From Synechococcus sp. Nb3U1 (lineage in GTDB: Bacteria; Cyanobacteriota; Cyanobacteriia; Thermostichales; Thermostichaceae), in contig NZ_JAKFYQ010000001.1 in the NCBI RefSeq assembly GCF_021533835.1, forward strand, positions 253,001-317,000: a stretch of 64,000 nucleotides of DNA, given 5' to 3'. How positions within the stretch are numbered: the first letter of the stretch is position 1; the number at the start of each line of letters is the position of its first letter. The notes under the pieces are model-generated. The model saw only the letters and a program-made list of their open reading frames with translations. It searched no databases and was not told the DNA's origin. Shown here one piece after another: positions 54,727 to 63,969 of this stretch. Both the position numbers and the translations under genes were made by a program.

Positions 54727-55794
54727 TTAGCGACCAAATCCCTTGCCCTTCGTGACCAGACGAGCGATACAAGCTTGCAACTTCTCCCGCAACTGGGCTG
54801 TATCAAGGTGCTGGCCGATCAGTACCAACTGGTTTTTGGGCTGACGTGGCCATTCATCGCTGCTCAAGGTATAGCGCCGACCGCTGAGGTGAAAAATATG
54901 CCGCTCGGGACTTTCGCTGAACCACAACACCCCCTTGGCCCGAAACACCGCATCCGGCAACTCATTCAGGAAGTTTTGGAACGCATCCAGAGAAAAAGGC
55001 TGGTCGCTCTCAAAGGCTAGGGAATTAAAGCCTTCAGCTTCGATGTGGTTGTGGTGATGATGAGCGTGGCTGTGGTCACGGCTGTGATCGTGGTCAGGAT
55101 GGTCACAATGCTCATGCTCATGAGCATGGTCGTGATGGTCATGAGCATCTTCTTGCTGGGGCAGAGAACTGGCCTGGAACAGATCCGTATCCAAAATCAA
55201 CTCCAAGGGCACCGCACTATTGGTGGAGCGCAAAATGCGAGCATCCTCTTTGATCTCGCGGATCCGTTCTTCTAGGCGCTGTAATTCCGGCTCCTGTACC
55301 AAGTCAGTCTTGTTGAGCAGGATCACATCTCCGTAGGCAATTTGGCTATAGGCAACATCGCTGTTAAACAGATCGGGGGCAAAGTTGGTGGCATCCACTA
55401 AGGTGACAATCGAGTCCAGCCGGGTTAGATCCCGCAGTTCCGGCCCCAAGAAGGTGAGGGCAACCGGCAAGGGATCCGCCAGCCCTGTTGTTTCCACCAC
55501 CAAGTAGTCGATCTTGTCGGAGCGCTCCATTAACCGCACTACACTCTCAGCGATATCCCCGCGCACCGTACAGCAAATACAGCCGTTATTCAGTTCCACT
55601 AAGTCTTCTTCGCTGGAGACAATCAGTTCCGAATCAATGCTGATCTCACCAAACTCGTTCACCAGCACCGCTGTGCGCATCCCTTTTTGGTTGTTGAGGA
55701 TATGGTTGAGCAGGGTGGTTTTACCACTGCCCAAAAAGCCGGTGATGATGGTGACAGGCAGGCCCCGTTTGGGCACTTCGATGGTCGTGGTCAT
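54727..55794 (-). CDS. CobW/COG0523 GTP-binding metallochaperone-like protein
   Basis: 355 residues. G3E GTPase motifs: TGFLGSGKTTLLNHIL (P-loop), NEFGEISIDSELI, ELNNGCICCTVRGD (the metal-binding CxCC), VETTGLADPLPVALTF and LNKTDLV (base-specificity NKxD). Between the GTPase and C-terminal halves lies a strongly His/Asp-rich loop (HDHHDHAHEHEHCDHPDHDH), typical of zinc-handling members. Expected to deliver zinc or another metal to target proteins. No Zur-like palindrome was seen upstream. Confidence 0.9.
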   Translation of the reverse strand: MTTTIEVPKRGLPVTIITGFLGSGKTTLLNHILNNQKGMRTAVLVNEFGEISIDSELIVSSEEDLVELNNGCICCTVRGDIAESVVRLMERSDKIDYLVVETTGLADPLPVALTFLGPELRDLTRLDSIVTLVDATNFAPDLFNSDVAYSQIAYGDVILLNKTDLVQEPELQRLEERIREIKEDARILRSTNSAVPLELILDTDLFQASSLPQQEDAHDHHDHAHEHEHCDHPDHDHSRDHSHAHHHHNHIEAEGFNSLAFESDQPFSLDAFQNFLNELPDAVFRAKGVLWFSESPERHIFHLSGRRYTLSSDEWPRQPKNQLVLIGQHLDTAQLREKLQACIARLVTKGKGFGR

Positions 55795-55939
55795 GGAATA
55801 GAAGGGATCCGGACTAGGGGAACTCTTCCACTGTATCCTCTATATCCTCAGCCTTGGAAGCAGGGTGAAAACCCAAATGCCCCCCGGATCCCAACTCGGG
55901 GGAGAGCCCAGGGGATAGAATTGGAGATTGACTGCAGCC

Positions 55940-56548
55940 CTAGCTGCGGGCAGGGATCCCGGGCAGAGTCAGTTTGGGCTGCTCCGGCAGATCGGGTTCG
56001 GGGCCAAAGTTGGTAATCAAAGTGAGAAACTGGGCCTCTTCCGGCAGATCTCCCTCAAAAACTAACCGTGTCGTCCAGTCGCTAGCTGGGTCGATTTCCA
56101 GCTCGGGATTCTCTTCAGGGGTGGTGAGGGCATAGGTATTGCCCAAATCATCCACTAGAATCATGCCAGATTCGGTAGCATTGAGGGCCACCGGAGTTTC
56201 GCCCTCATTGGTGACGATCAAATCTAGCTCGATTTGCTCCCCATTGGCCTCCAAAGCTGCCACTTGCAACGTGACATTATCTAGGCCCTCCGCCTGATAG
56301 GTGGGATCTAGCTCTTCCTGACCGATCCAGGTTTCAGGGGCAGGATTCATGGGCTCTTGAGCTTGAGGTTGATCCAACGGGGATCCCAAGGGAGCCACAG
56401 GCGCGCTTAACTCAGGATCCGCAGGGCTGGTCAGGGGATCATCAACATTGCTGTCGATCCCAGCAGACGGGTCAGGAGCTGGTTGACAAGCTACCAACAA
56501 AGCGGGAGTCAAGGTGAGAAAAGCCAGTAAGGACATTGCTCGATTCAT
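55940..56548 (-). CDS. Lipoprotein, DUF4352-like
   Basis: About 202 residues from the Met at 56548 with a strong ribosome site (GGAGGTGC). Signal peptide with a lipobox ending ALLVAC, then a Pro/Asp/Ala-rich linker (residues 25-75). The C-terminal domain (NVTLQVAALEANGEQIELDL, IVTNEGETPVALNATESGMI, WTTRLVFEGDLPEEAQFLTL) has the Ig-like pattern of DUF4352-type secreted domains. Membrane-anchored on the outer face of the inner membrane or in the outer membrane; role unknown. Confidence 0.7.
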   Translation of the reverse strand: MNRAMSLLAFLTLTPALLVACQPAPDPSAGIDSNVDDPLTSPADPELSAPVAPLGSPLDQPQAQEPMNPAPETWIGQEELDPTYQAEGLDNVTLQVAALEANGEQIELDLIVTNEGETPVALNATESGMILVDDLGNTYALTTPEENPELEIDPASDWTTRLVFEGDLPEEAQFLTLITNFGPEPDLPEQPKLTLPGIPARS

Positions 56549-56746
56549 GAGCACCTCCTTTGAGGAAATGAAGAACAACCCATGCAAAAGCAGACTGTCA
56601 GGGGACATCTGCGGCACCAAGCCGATGGGTGATCAAGGTTTGCTGAACTCTTGGGGTTGGTCACATCCTAAAAGGGACATTGTGAAGAGGACGTGAAAGG
56701 CCGCCCAAATGTGGGGCTATCATAGCTGGGGACAACGAGAGACGCG

Positions 56747-57865
56747 ATGAACCCTGTGCAAATGCGCTTTGGGGTGGTGAGTGACCCCCACATTGCCCTC
56801 CCCTCCACCATTTGGGATCATCCCAGCCGCTTTCATCTGGTGGAAGTGAGTATCCCGGCCTTGGAGCAGGTATTGCAGCACTTCGCGCAGTTGGATCTGG
56901 ATTTTCTTCTGTTACCTGGGGATCTCACCCAGCACGGGGAGCCTGAAAACCATGCGTGGCTAGCAGAGCGCTTGGCCCAGCTCCCTTTTCCTGCTTATGT
57001 GGTGCCAGGCAACCATGATGTACCCCAACTCCAGGCAGATGGCCGTTCCATTGGTCTGGCGGATTTTCCACGCTATTACCGAGCCTTTGGCTATGAAGAT
57101 GGGCAAGTGTTGGACTACAGTCGCGTGTTGCTGCCAGGGGTGCGTTTGATTGGACTCAATTCCAATCATTTTGATGCCCAAGGTGACTTGGTCGGCGGCT
57201 TGCAAGCGGAGCAACTGACTTGGTTGGAACAGGAATTGGCGGCAGCGGAGGAAGCACTGGTGCTGCTGATGGTGCATCACAATGTGGTGGAGCATTTGCG
57301 GGGGCAATCCTTACACAGTTGGGGGCGCCGCTACATGCTCCGGAATGCCTCCCGGTTGCGGCGGCTGTTGCAGACCTATGGGCTACAGTTGGTATTTACA
57401 GGGCATTTGCACATTCAGCACATTGCCCGTCGGGGCGACGTATACGACATCACTACCGGCTCTTTGGTCAGTTTTCCCCATCCCTACCGAGTCATCCATA
57501 TCCAGTCTGATCCTGAAGCAGGGATCCAGGTCAATATCGAAAGTTATCAAGTGGGATCCCTTCCCGATTGGCCCCATCTCCAGGAGTTCTCGCGGGAGTG
57601 GATGGGTCAGCGTAGCCAACCCGTGATGGTGAAATTTCTCACTTCTTCCCCTTTGCATTTGCCGCTTGAGCAAGCAGAAGCCTTGGCTCCCCAATTGCGG
57701 TATTTCTGGGCTGGAGTGGCGGCAGGGGATCCGGAGCTGCATTTTCCTCAGTTTCCGCAGCCTGTGGGCCGTTTTTTAGAGCGCATCAGCCATTCGTTTC
57801 GCTGTCCACCGGATAACCGTGCCCAACTGCGCCTGCAACCTCGTCGCAAGCTCAATCGCGTGTGA
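56747..57865 (+). CDS. Calcineurin-like metallophosphoesterase
   Basis: 372 residues. Metal-site motifs: FGVVSDPHIA (D-x-H), LLPGDLTQHGE (GDxxxxG), YVVPGNHDVP (GNHD), LLMVHHNVVEH and GHLHIQH (GHxH). The five motifs of a dinuclear phosphoesterase are complete. Substrate unknown; members cut cyclic nucleotides, nucleotides or phosphoproteins. The C-terminal 100 residues are additional to the core. The stop overlaps the start of the DUF3326 gene (GTGA). A second metallophosphoesterase lies at 62224. Confidence 0.88.
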   Translation: MNPVQMRFGVVSDPHIALPSTIWDHPSRFHLVEVSIPALEQVLQHFAQLDLDFLLLPGDLTQHGEPENHAWLAERLAQLPFPAYVVPGNHDVPQLQADGRSIGLADFPRYYRAFGYEDGQVLDYSRVLLPGVRLIGLNSNHFDAQGDLVGGLQAEQLTWLEQELAAAEEALVLLMVHHNVVEHLRGQSLHSWGRRYMLRNASRLRRLLQTYGLQLVFTGHLHIQHIARRGDVYDITTGSLVSFPHPYRVIHIQSDPEAGIQVNIESYQVGSLPDWPHLQEFSREWMGQRSQPVMVKFLTSSPLHLPLEQAEALAPQLRYFWAGVAAGDPELHFPQFPQPVGRFLERISHSFRCPPDNRAQLRLQPRRKLNRV

Positions 57866-58881
57866 AACCCTACACCACCCTGCTGTTGATTCCCACCGGT
57901 ATTGGGGCGTGTATTGGCGGTTTTGCCGGAGATGCCCTACCCATCGCCCGTACTTTGGCGGCGGCTGTGGAGCGGCTGATTACCCATCCGAATGTGTTGA
58001 ACGGGGCTAGCTTGTTTTGGCCGATGGGCAATGTGCTCTATGTGGAAGGGTATGGCCTGGATCAGTTTTGTGCCGGCAGGTGGCATTTGCGGCCTGTGCG
58101 CCAAAACCGTGTCGGGGTGGTGTTGGATGCGGGGATCCCAGCCGATTTGCAACAACGACAACTTCATGTCATCCAGGCAGCCCAAGCCACCCTGGGGTTA
58201 GATGTTGGCCCCTGGCGCATAACCTCTCAACCTTTGGGCATTTCCCTCAGCCATTCCCCCTCTGGAGCTAGTCAAGGATCCCTGGCTCATCCGGATGCGC
58301 TTTTAGAAGCCGCCCAAGATCTGTTGAACTCCGGGGCAGAGGCAATTGCGGTGGTGGCGCGCTTCCCGGACAATCTCGACTTCAGCCAATACGAACAGGG
58401 AGTGGGGGTCGATCCACTAGCGGGTGTGGAGGCGATCTTGAGTCATTTGGTGGTGCGGCAGTTGCGGATCCCTTGTGCTCATGCCCCGGCTTTTTATGCC
58501 GAAACCGACCCAAAACCTGTCCATCCCCGTGCGGCGGCTGAAGAGGTGGGGTTTACTTTTTTGCCGTCGGTTTTGGCGGGGTTGAGTTATGCGCCGCAGT
58601 TCGTTCCCCATCCTGCCCAACCCGGAGATATTCAGGCCAAGCAGGTGGATAGCGTCATAGCACCAGCGACTGCGTTTGGGGGGCCGGGGATGTTGCATTT
58701 GGCCAGCCGCTCCAAGCCCCCCTTGTTAATTGCCGTGCGGGACAATACCACCGTGATGCGAGTCCATCCAGGCCAGCTAGGGATCCCTTATGTGGAGGTC
58801 AGTTCCTATCTGGAGGCCATTGGTGCGATCGTGGCTCACCGGGCCGGGGTGTCGTTGCCGTCAGTTTGGCCGCAAAGGTGA
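57862..58881 (+). CDS. DUF3326 family protein
   Basis: 339 residues from a GTG overlapping the previous stop. It matches the cyanobacteria/plastid DUF3326 family: LLLIPTGIGACIGGFAGDAL near the N-terminus, SGAEAIAVVARFPDNLDF in the middle and APATAFGGPGMLHLASRSK in the second half. No known function. Its tight coupling to a metallophosphoesterase suggests a shared process. It converges on the YgfZ gene. Confidence 0.85.
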   Translation: MKPYTTLLLIPTGIGACIGGFAGDALPIARTLAAAVERLITHPNVLNGASLFWPMGNVLYVEGYGLDQFCAGRWHLRPVRQNRVGVVLDAGIPADLQQRQLHVIQAAQATLGLDVGPWRITSQPLGISLSHSPSGASQGSLAHPDALLEAAQDLLNSGAEAIAVVARFPDNLDFSQYEQGVGVDPLAGVEAILSHLVVRQLRIPCAHAPAFYAETDPKPVHPRAAAEEVGFTFLPSVLAGLSYAPQFVPHPAQPGDIQAKQVDSVIAPATAFGGPGMLHLASRSKPPLLIAVRDNTTVMRVHPGQLGIPYVEVSSYLEAIGAIVAHRAGVSLPSVWPQR

Positions 58882-58924
58882 GATCGCTGAGCGGTTGCGA
58901 ATGATCTTGTGAGCTTGAACGGGT

Positions 58925-59914
58925 TCATATTGGGGGAAAGCTCAGGAATGACAGTCGGGCTAATCGACCTGGCACAGAGCTGACCTGAACTTCTAAGCCC
59001 TCTTTCGGCTCAAACTTTGTGCGAATGTAGCCCAAACCCAAGTAGCCTTTTGAGGTTAAGCCCACACTGGTCAAAGAGCCAATCTTATCCTCTTCATGCC
59101 AGATTTCCGACCCAGGTTCAGCCACTCCACTCAAATGGATGCCCCAAAGAGTTTGTCGAATCCGCTTGTAAGTAACTTGTTTGGCCAGTACTTCCTGGCC
59201 GATGTAGCAGCCTTTCGAAAGAGAAATAGCTCGCCAAAGTCCAGCTTCAAGGGGGTTGTAATCGGTGGTGAGTTCTCGGTCTGCGGCTGGGCGGCCAGCT
59301 TCAAGGCGTAATTCTTCCCACAGCTCAGCTCCGCCCAGTTCGGCCCCAGCTTGCAGCAAATACTCCTGAAGTGGCACTTTCTGGCTCAGTTCGCCCCAAA
59401 GCGTAAAGCCTGGCCACGTCAGGCCCGTCCCGCGCGCAAGGTGAATCCGGATCCCCTGGATCTCCACCTGTCGGTGTTCATGTGGTTCTGCCGGGATCTG
59501 CTCCGAACCGATCAAGCTTTGTAATACTGCCTCACTGGCGCTGCCCAGCAACCCGAACCCAAAGGTCTGTTCGGTCTCATCCGATAGCTGTGCTCCCCTA
59601 ACGAACGGTAACATCCGCCCCAAGCTTTGCATCAGAGGGCCGCGTCGCTGAGGGGAAGTCCAGACCCAGCATTCCTCTTCTCCCACATACACCGCGGTCA
59701 AATCCAGGATCCCTGCCGTGGGGGTGACAAAGACTGTCTCTGCTCCCTGTCCGGGTCTGAGGGCTGTGAGATCTTGCGTGCTCTGGTTGTGCAGGTATTC
59801 CAACCCCGGGGATCCCTTCATGTGCAGGCGACCCCACTCAGAACGGTCAAACAACAGGGATCCGACCCCATCCTCTCTTTGCTGTGCAATGTGTATGGCC
59901 GAAAGAAAAGACAT
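58925..59914 (-). CDS. ygfZ: YgfZ/GcvT-domain folate-binding protein
   Basis: 329 residues. The YgfZ signature K-G-C-Y-x-G-Q-E is present as SKGCYIGQEVLAKQVTYKRI, with the reactive Cys. RSEWGRLHMKGSPGLEYLHN and TDYNPLEAGLWRAISLSKGC fit the GcvT-like folate fold. YgfZ (IBA57 in mitochondria) helps mature some iron-sulfur proteins, using folate. The expected partners are not adjacent. The C-terminal 60 residues form the usual beta-barrel part. Confidence 0.9.
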   Translation of the reverse strand: MSFLSAIHIAQQREDGVGSLLFDRSEWGRLHMKGSPGLEYLHNQSTQDLTALRPGQGAETVFVTPTAGILDLTAVYVGEEECWVWTSPQRRGPLMQSLGRMLPFVRGAQLSDETEQTFGFGLLGSASEAVLQSLIGSEQIPAEPHEHRQVEIQGIRIHLARGTGLTWPGFTLWGELSQKVPLQEYLLQAGAELGGAELWEELRLEAGRPAADRELTTDYNPLEAGLWRAISLSKGCYIGQEVLAKQVTYKRIRQTLWGIHLSGVAEPGSEIWHEEDKIGSLTSVGLTSKGYLGLGYIRTKFEPKEGLEVQVSSVPGRLARLSFLSFPPI

Positions 59915-60121
59915 GACTCACCCCAAATTCACATGGATCCGCATCGTTATCCAGTATCATCCTCATCCATTCCCACAGGGTATGGATCGGGTCAGCAGAC
60001 TCCCTTTGGGGTCTAGCAGGCGATCAGTCAAGTCCCAGTCCCGAAAGCCTTGTAGCCACTGCTTAACCTAGAATAGGCTAGTTCACTCCGTTGTCTGTGA
60101 CGGATTTCTGGCGCACTTACC

Positions 60122-61696
60122 GTGATCGAGGTCGAAGTTCATCAACAGTTGCGGCAGCTTTTGCGGCAATCCCCTGAAGCCCTATGGCCTCATCAATTGA
60201 CGATGGCTCGTATGGTGGCGCGGGGGTTGCGGCTAGGTCGTAGTGCTTTGATCCAGGTGCCCAGCGGCGGCCAACACCGTCTTAGCTACTTGCTCCCTGC
60301 TTTGATGTGGCCGAATGCCACCCTCCTCTGTGCCACTGCCTCTGTACAGGCTCAAATCCTTGGAGAAGAAATTCCTTGGTTACAACACACTCTGCAACTG
60401 CACAAACCAGTTTTACAAAAGGACCGTTGGCCAGCCCCCGATTTTCAGGGGTTGCTGCTGGTGGATCCCTTGGATTGGCTGCAAGCGCGCCTCTACTCAA
60501 CTTCTTCCGGTCGCGTTGGCCAGACAGAGTTCTTGGTGCCGACTGGGATCCCTTTAATCATTGATGGGGCGGAAGATCTAGAAGATTGGGCCTACCAAGC
60601 TTTGACGGTCACCCTTCAAGCAACCGATTGGCAACAACTCCGACAAATTTTCCCTGCTCAGGCTGAACAGATCTCTCAGGTACAGGTGAGATTGGCTCTG
60701 CAACTGTTGCGGCGACCGCTTCCCCGCTGCTTGTTGCAAGCAGATGAACTTATCCATTTAGAACAGGTGCTGTCTTTGGTCGGACATCACTCGGGTTGGC
60801 TACCGGATCCCTGGGAACACCTCCGCCAACGGATCCCTAGCGCACGGGAGCGCCCCTGGGTATGGTGGGCCGAAACGGATCGTGAAACCGGTAGCTTTAC
60901 TCTCCACAGCAGCCCATCTGCTCCTCAAGAGTGGCTGACTTCCATCTGGGCAACTCAGCCGGTGGTGATCATTGGAGAAGCCCTGGATTTGGATCGTCAG
61001 GCCCAAACCTATCGGCAACGCCTGGGTTTGCCGGATCTCACCCCGCTGCGGTTCCTGCCTTCTGGAGAGGGATGGCCTCGTTCTACTGCTACTGTGACCG
61101 CTCCTTTGGTGGAGTTGGAACCTTTACAAGGCCTTTCCCTCTATTTGCCGCGGCTGCCTTTGCCCAATAGCCCGCTCTTTCAACGTCACCTGCTGCAAGA
61201 GCTCAAGCACTTGGTCTCCCAAGTGAATGGGTTTGTTGTGGTGTTGGTATCAGATCAGCCTCTACAAGCCCAGGTGGGTACTGCTTTGGCCGCAGAGTTT
61301 GGCTCGCGGGTACGGGTCAACAGTGCCTTGCCTGCTGACCAAGGCATTTTGGTGTGTGATTGGCACCACTGGCTTCAACACAAAGCAAGCCTTCCTTGCC
61401 CGGTGCTGTTGGCCATTGCCACCTTACCGTTCCCGTCTGTGGAAGATCCGCGGGTGGCAGGGCGAGTTCAGCACATGCAGCGTACTCAGCAGGATTGGTT
61501 TCGTCAGTATCTTTTGCCGGTGGCTGCTGCCCGACTGCAACGCGCCGTTGCTCCCTTGCGTCAAGGCTCTGAATCGAATTTGGTGGCCATTTTGGATAGC
61601 CGCATCATTGCCCGTAGCTATGGTGCTTCCCTCTTAAATGCTCTGGGGCCAAGCTTACGGGTTGAGCAGCGCAGCCAATGGTTCGTCTCCTTCTAG
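60122..61696 (+). CDS. DinG/XPD-like helicase with lost ATPase motifs
   Basis: 524 residues from a GTG. The order of features matches DinG-family helicases: WPHQLTMARMVARGLRLGRS, then the Walker A position reads IQVPSGGQHRLSY with no GKT, and the DEAH box position reads LIIDGAEDLEDWA. Motif VI survives in part: VAAARLQRAVAPL followed by LVAILDSRI, like the GR-hIR-VAILDxR end of DinG. The GKT Lys and the DEAH His are absent, so ATP-driven unwinding is unlikely. It may be a structural or regulatory relative retained in cyanobacteria. Confidence 0.7.
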   Translation: MIEVEVHQQLRQLLRQSPEALWPHQLTMARMVARGLRLGRSALIQVPSGGQHRLSYLLPALMWPNATLLCATASVQAQILGEEIPWLQHTLQLHKPVLQKDRWPAPDFQGLLLVDPLDWLQARLYSTSSGRVGQTEFLVPTGIPLIIDGAEDLEDWAYQALTVTLQATDWQQLRQIFPAQAEQISQVQVRLALQLLRRPLPRCLLQADELIHLEQVLSLVGHHSGWLPDPWEHLRQRIPSARERPWVWWAETDRETGSFTLHSSPSAPQEWLTSIWATQPVVIIGEALDLDRQAQTYRQRLGLPDLTPLRFLPSGEGWPRSTATVTAPLVELEPLQGLSLYLPRLPLPNSPLFQRHLLQELKHLVSQVNGFVVVLVSDQPLQAQVGTALAAEFGSRVRVNSALPADQGILVCDWHHWLQHKASLPCPVLLAIATLPFPSVEDPRVAGRVQHMQRTQQDWFRQYLLPVAAARLQRAVAPLRQGSESNLVAILDSRIIARSYGASLLNALGPSLRVEQRSQWFVSF

Positions 61697-61871
61697 GGAT
61701 CCCGGTTTTGGTTCCCAGACAAAGCTTGGGTCGTCGCTCAGTGGGTAGGTTATTGGTGGTGACTATGGTCATTGCAGCGGGGCGGAATGACTGGGGTTTG
61801 TATCCTGGGCAGCCAAACCCAACTGCGATCCACGGTATTCTGAGGGTGGTTAGTTTCTACTCTTCCTTGCC

Positions 61872-62066
61872 ATGACAAGTCCTGCTCCCAGCTCTGATAC
61901 GGCACTGCGTGCGCAAGCGGTTTGGAAGCCATTGCGTCAGGCGATTGTGGAAAGCTCTGGTTTTCAAGGATGGTTACAGGGACGCGAGTTGCCCAGCCAA
62001 GATTCTGAGCTGGATCAGTTGGTGCATCGCTATCTTGAGCAGACCTTATCTCACCTGGCCTATTGA
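61872..62066 (+). CDS. Small protein, unknown function
   Basis: 64 residues, MTSPAPSSDTALRAQAVWKP then LRQAIVESSGFQGWLQGREL, ending LVHRYLEQTLSHLAY. Mostly helical with a mix of polar and aromatic residues, no membrane segment. The clean ATG and protein-like composition suggest a real small cyanobacterial protein, but I do not recognise a family. It faces the possible antisense small gene at 62069, with 2 bases between their ends. Confidence 0.55.
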   Translation: MTSPAPSSDTALRAQAVWKPLRQAIVESSGFQGWLQGRELPSQDSELDQLVHRYLEQTLSHLAY

Positions 62067-62068
62067 GC

Positions 62069-62251
62069 CTATTGATTGGATTGATCAGAATTAGGGGTTT
62101 CACCTTTCAGGATCTCTATCCCTGCGCCTAAGTAGACTCGGGCTAAGGTTAAGAGAAGCTCATAGCCCTCAGGTCGCTTATTGACTATGATCCGGGCGTG
62201 AGGTGTGAATAAGTACTCAGCCGATGGCAACCGAACGGATTCGCTTTGCAC
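62069..62251 (-). CDS. Possible small protein, unknown
   Basis: The frame gives 60 residues, with YLFTPHARIIVNKRPEGYEL followed by LLTLARVYLGAGIEILKGET, which looks more like a folded protein than a random frame. The start (62251) overlaps the beginning of the metallophosphoesterase, so the true start may be later. Convergent with the small gene at 61872. No family recognised; it could be a conserved small protein or coincidence. Confidence 0.4.
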   Translation of the reverse strand: MQSESVRLPSAEYLFTPHARIIVNKRPEGYELLLTLARVYLGAGIEILKGETPNSDQSNQ

Positions 62252-63147
62252 AGGTCTCGGACATTCATCTGATGCCGGAGACGGGGTGCCGCTGTTGGTG
62301 GATGTCGGACTCCCCCCGTCGCCAGTTGGAAGCAGCCATCGCCCACCTCAACCAAGTGCCGGATCTGCGCTTTGTGGTTTTGACTGGGGACTTGGTGGAT
62401 CAAGCGGATCCCGTCAGTTTTCAGTGCTTTCAAGAGATCCTCTCCGAGCTGCGGATGCCCTACTACCTCAGCCTTGGCAACCACGATATTGACACGCTAG
62501 GGCGAAAGGGGCGCTTCAACCGAGAGCAGTTCATCCGTTGGTGCCAAGACCAATTTCCGCTGTCACCGGCCCCAACCGGCTACGTGGATTACAGCCTTTC
62601 CCCTCTGCCTGGGATCCGGTTGATCGCTCTCGATGCCAGCTTGGGGCGCTTCCCGTTGCCTCAAGGGATGTTGCGCCCAGCCCAACTGCACTGGCTATCA
62701 GAACATTTGCAATCCGTGCCGGAGGAATGGCTGATCCTGCTCATTCATCAGCCCCCCTTTACCTCCGCTAGACAGATGGACTCGGTATTGTTCCGCAAGT
62801 ATCGAGTCTTAACCGAGCAAGCCCTAGCCCTACACGAGATCCTGGCCAGCCATGGCCGCGTGGTTGCGGTGTTGAGTGGGCATCTGCATGTGCCGAAGGT
62901 GTACGTACGAGACGGGATCCCCTACATGACTGCCCCCCCTTTGGTCGGGCCTATCTCGGCTTTGCGGGTGTTCGAGTTGGAGGTGAATCCGCGACGAGGG
63001 GTGTTGCGCTACCAGTGGGTCAACTTGCTGGAGCTGGATCCCAGCCCCCTTTGGCATGGCTTAGTGATGGGGATCCGGCGGGATCGCTGGGGGCAAATTC
63101 CGCTTAAAGGATCCCAATCGCTACCCCTACCTGTTGCTATCCGCTAA
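62224..63147 (+). CDS. Calcineurin-like metallophosphoesterase (CpdA-like)
   Basis: 307 residues. Complete metal-site motifs: FAQVSDIHLMP, VVLTGDLVDQAD, SLGNHDIDTL, LLIHQPPF and LSGHLHVPK. VSDIHL and the overall size match the cyclic 3',5'-AMP phosphodiesterase CpdA group, though other phosphodiesters are possible. Independent of the metallophosphoesterase at 56747 and only distantly similar to it. Confidence 0.87.
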   Translation: MATERIRFAQVSDIHLMPETGCRCWWMSDSPRRQLEAAIAHLNQVPDLRFVVLTGDLVDQADPVSFQCFQEILSELRMPYYLSLGNHDIDTLGRKGRFNREQFIRWCQDQFPLSPAPTGYVDYSLSPLPGIRLIALDASLGRFPLPQGMLRPAQLHWLSEHLQSVPEEWLILLIHQPPFTSARQMDSVLFRKYRVLTEQALALHEILASHGRVVAVLSGHLHVPKVYVRDGIPYMTAPPLVGPISALRVFELEVNPRRGVLRYQWVNLLELDPSPLWHGLVMGIRRDRWGQIPLKGSQSLPLPVAIR

Positions 63148-63219
63148 CTCAAAAACCCCTAAAATCTGACCGAATTAATGTAGATTAAAAAGATATCCAT
63201 AACTTTGTGTTTTTACCCC

Positions 63220-63966
63220 ATGACAGCAACCCTTTCTTCCTCAAGCCGCTGGGAAATGGCGGCCCAAGCGCTGCAAGAACAGTATCAACCCCAAGTTGTG
63301 TCTTTAAGCGAACAGTTCGAGCCTCTGGATGCAACCGCCCTACTGAGCTGGGCGGAGCGGGAGTTTGGGGATGGGTTGTTGCTGGCCTGTAGCTTTGGCC
63401 CGGAAGATGTGGTGCTGATCGATCTGCTCACCGCTATTCGCCCTCGGGCCCGCGCCTTTTTCCTGGATACAGATTTTCATTTCCCGGAAACGCTGCAACT
63501 GCGGGAACAAATTTTGGCCCGCTACCCGCAACTGCAACTGGAGAGCCTGAAACCCTTGCTCACCCCCGAACAGCAGGTAGCTCAATATAAGCCAGAGCTG
63601 TACCGCTCTAACCCCGACCTCTGCTGCGGCATTCGCAAAGTGGAACCTTTGAATCGTGCTTTGGTCAGTTGTACCACCTGGATCACGGGTATGCGTCGGG
63701 AACAATCCCCTACCCGCGCCGATATTGGCAAGGTGCAATGGGATGGCAAACGGAACCGCCTTAAGCTCAACCCTCTCGCCGACTGGACGGAAACCCAAGT
63801 GTGGGACTACATTCGTGCCCACGGGATCCCCTACAACCCCTTGCACGACCGCAACTACCCCAGCATCGGCTGTATTCACTGCACCGCTCCTGTTGCTCCG
63901 GGTGCAGATCCCCGTTCAGGCCGCTGGCAGGGCAAGGCCAAAACCGAGTGCGGTCTGCACACCTGA
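63220..63966 (+). CDS. cysH: Phosphoadenylyl/adenylyl-sulfate reductase
   Basis: About 248 residues from the ATG at 63220. Reduces (P)APS to sulfite with thioredoxin in sulfate assimilation. Seen: LLACSFGPEDVVLIDLLTAI, DTDFHFPETLQLREQIL and a PP-loop-like region, then RSNPDLCCGIRKVEPLNRAL and GCIHCTAPV. The Cys pairs CC and CxxC are the ligands of a [4Fe-4S] cluster in APS-type reductases. The C-terminal catalytic Cys is present as KTECGLHT. This suggests an iron-sulfur enzyme that can use APS. Confidence 0.93.
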   Translation: MTATLSSSSRWEMAAQALQEQYQPQVVSLSEQFEPLDATALLSWAEREFGDGLLLACSFGPEDVVLIDLLTAIRPRARAFFLDTDFHFPETLQLREQILARYPQLQLESLKPLLTPEQQVAQYKPELYRSNPDLCCGIRKVEPLNRALVSCTTWITGMRREQSPTRADIGKVQWDGKRNRLKLNPLADWTETQVWDYIRAHGIPYNPLHDRNYPSIGCIHCTAPVAPGADPRSGRWQGKAKTECGLHT

Positions 63967-63969
63967 CCC

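Noticed and set aside
55795-55939. Zur/Fur-type operator before the CobW gene
   Set aside because: No AT-rich palindrome resembling a Zur or Fur box is present despite the zinc-type protein.
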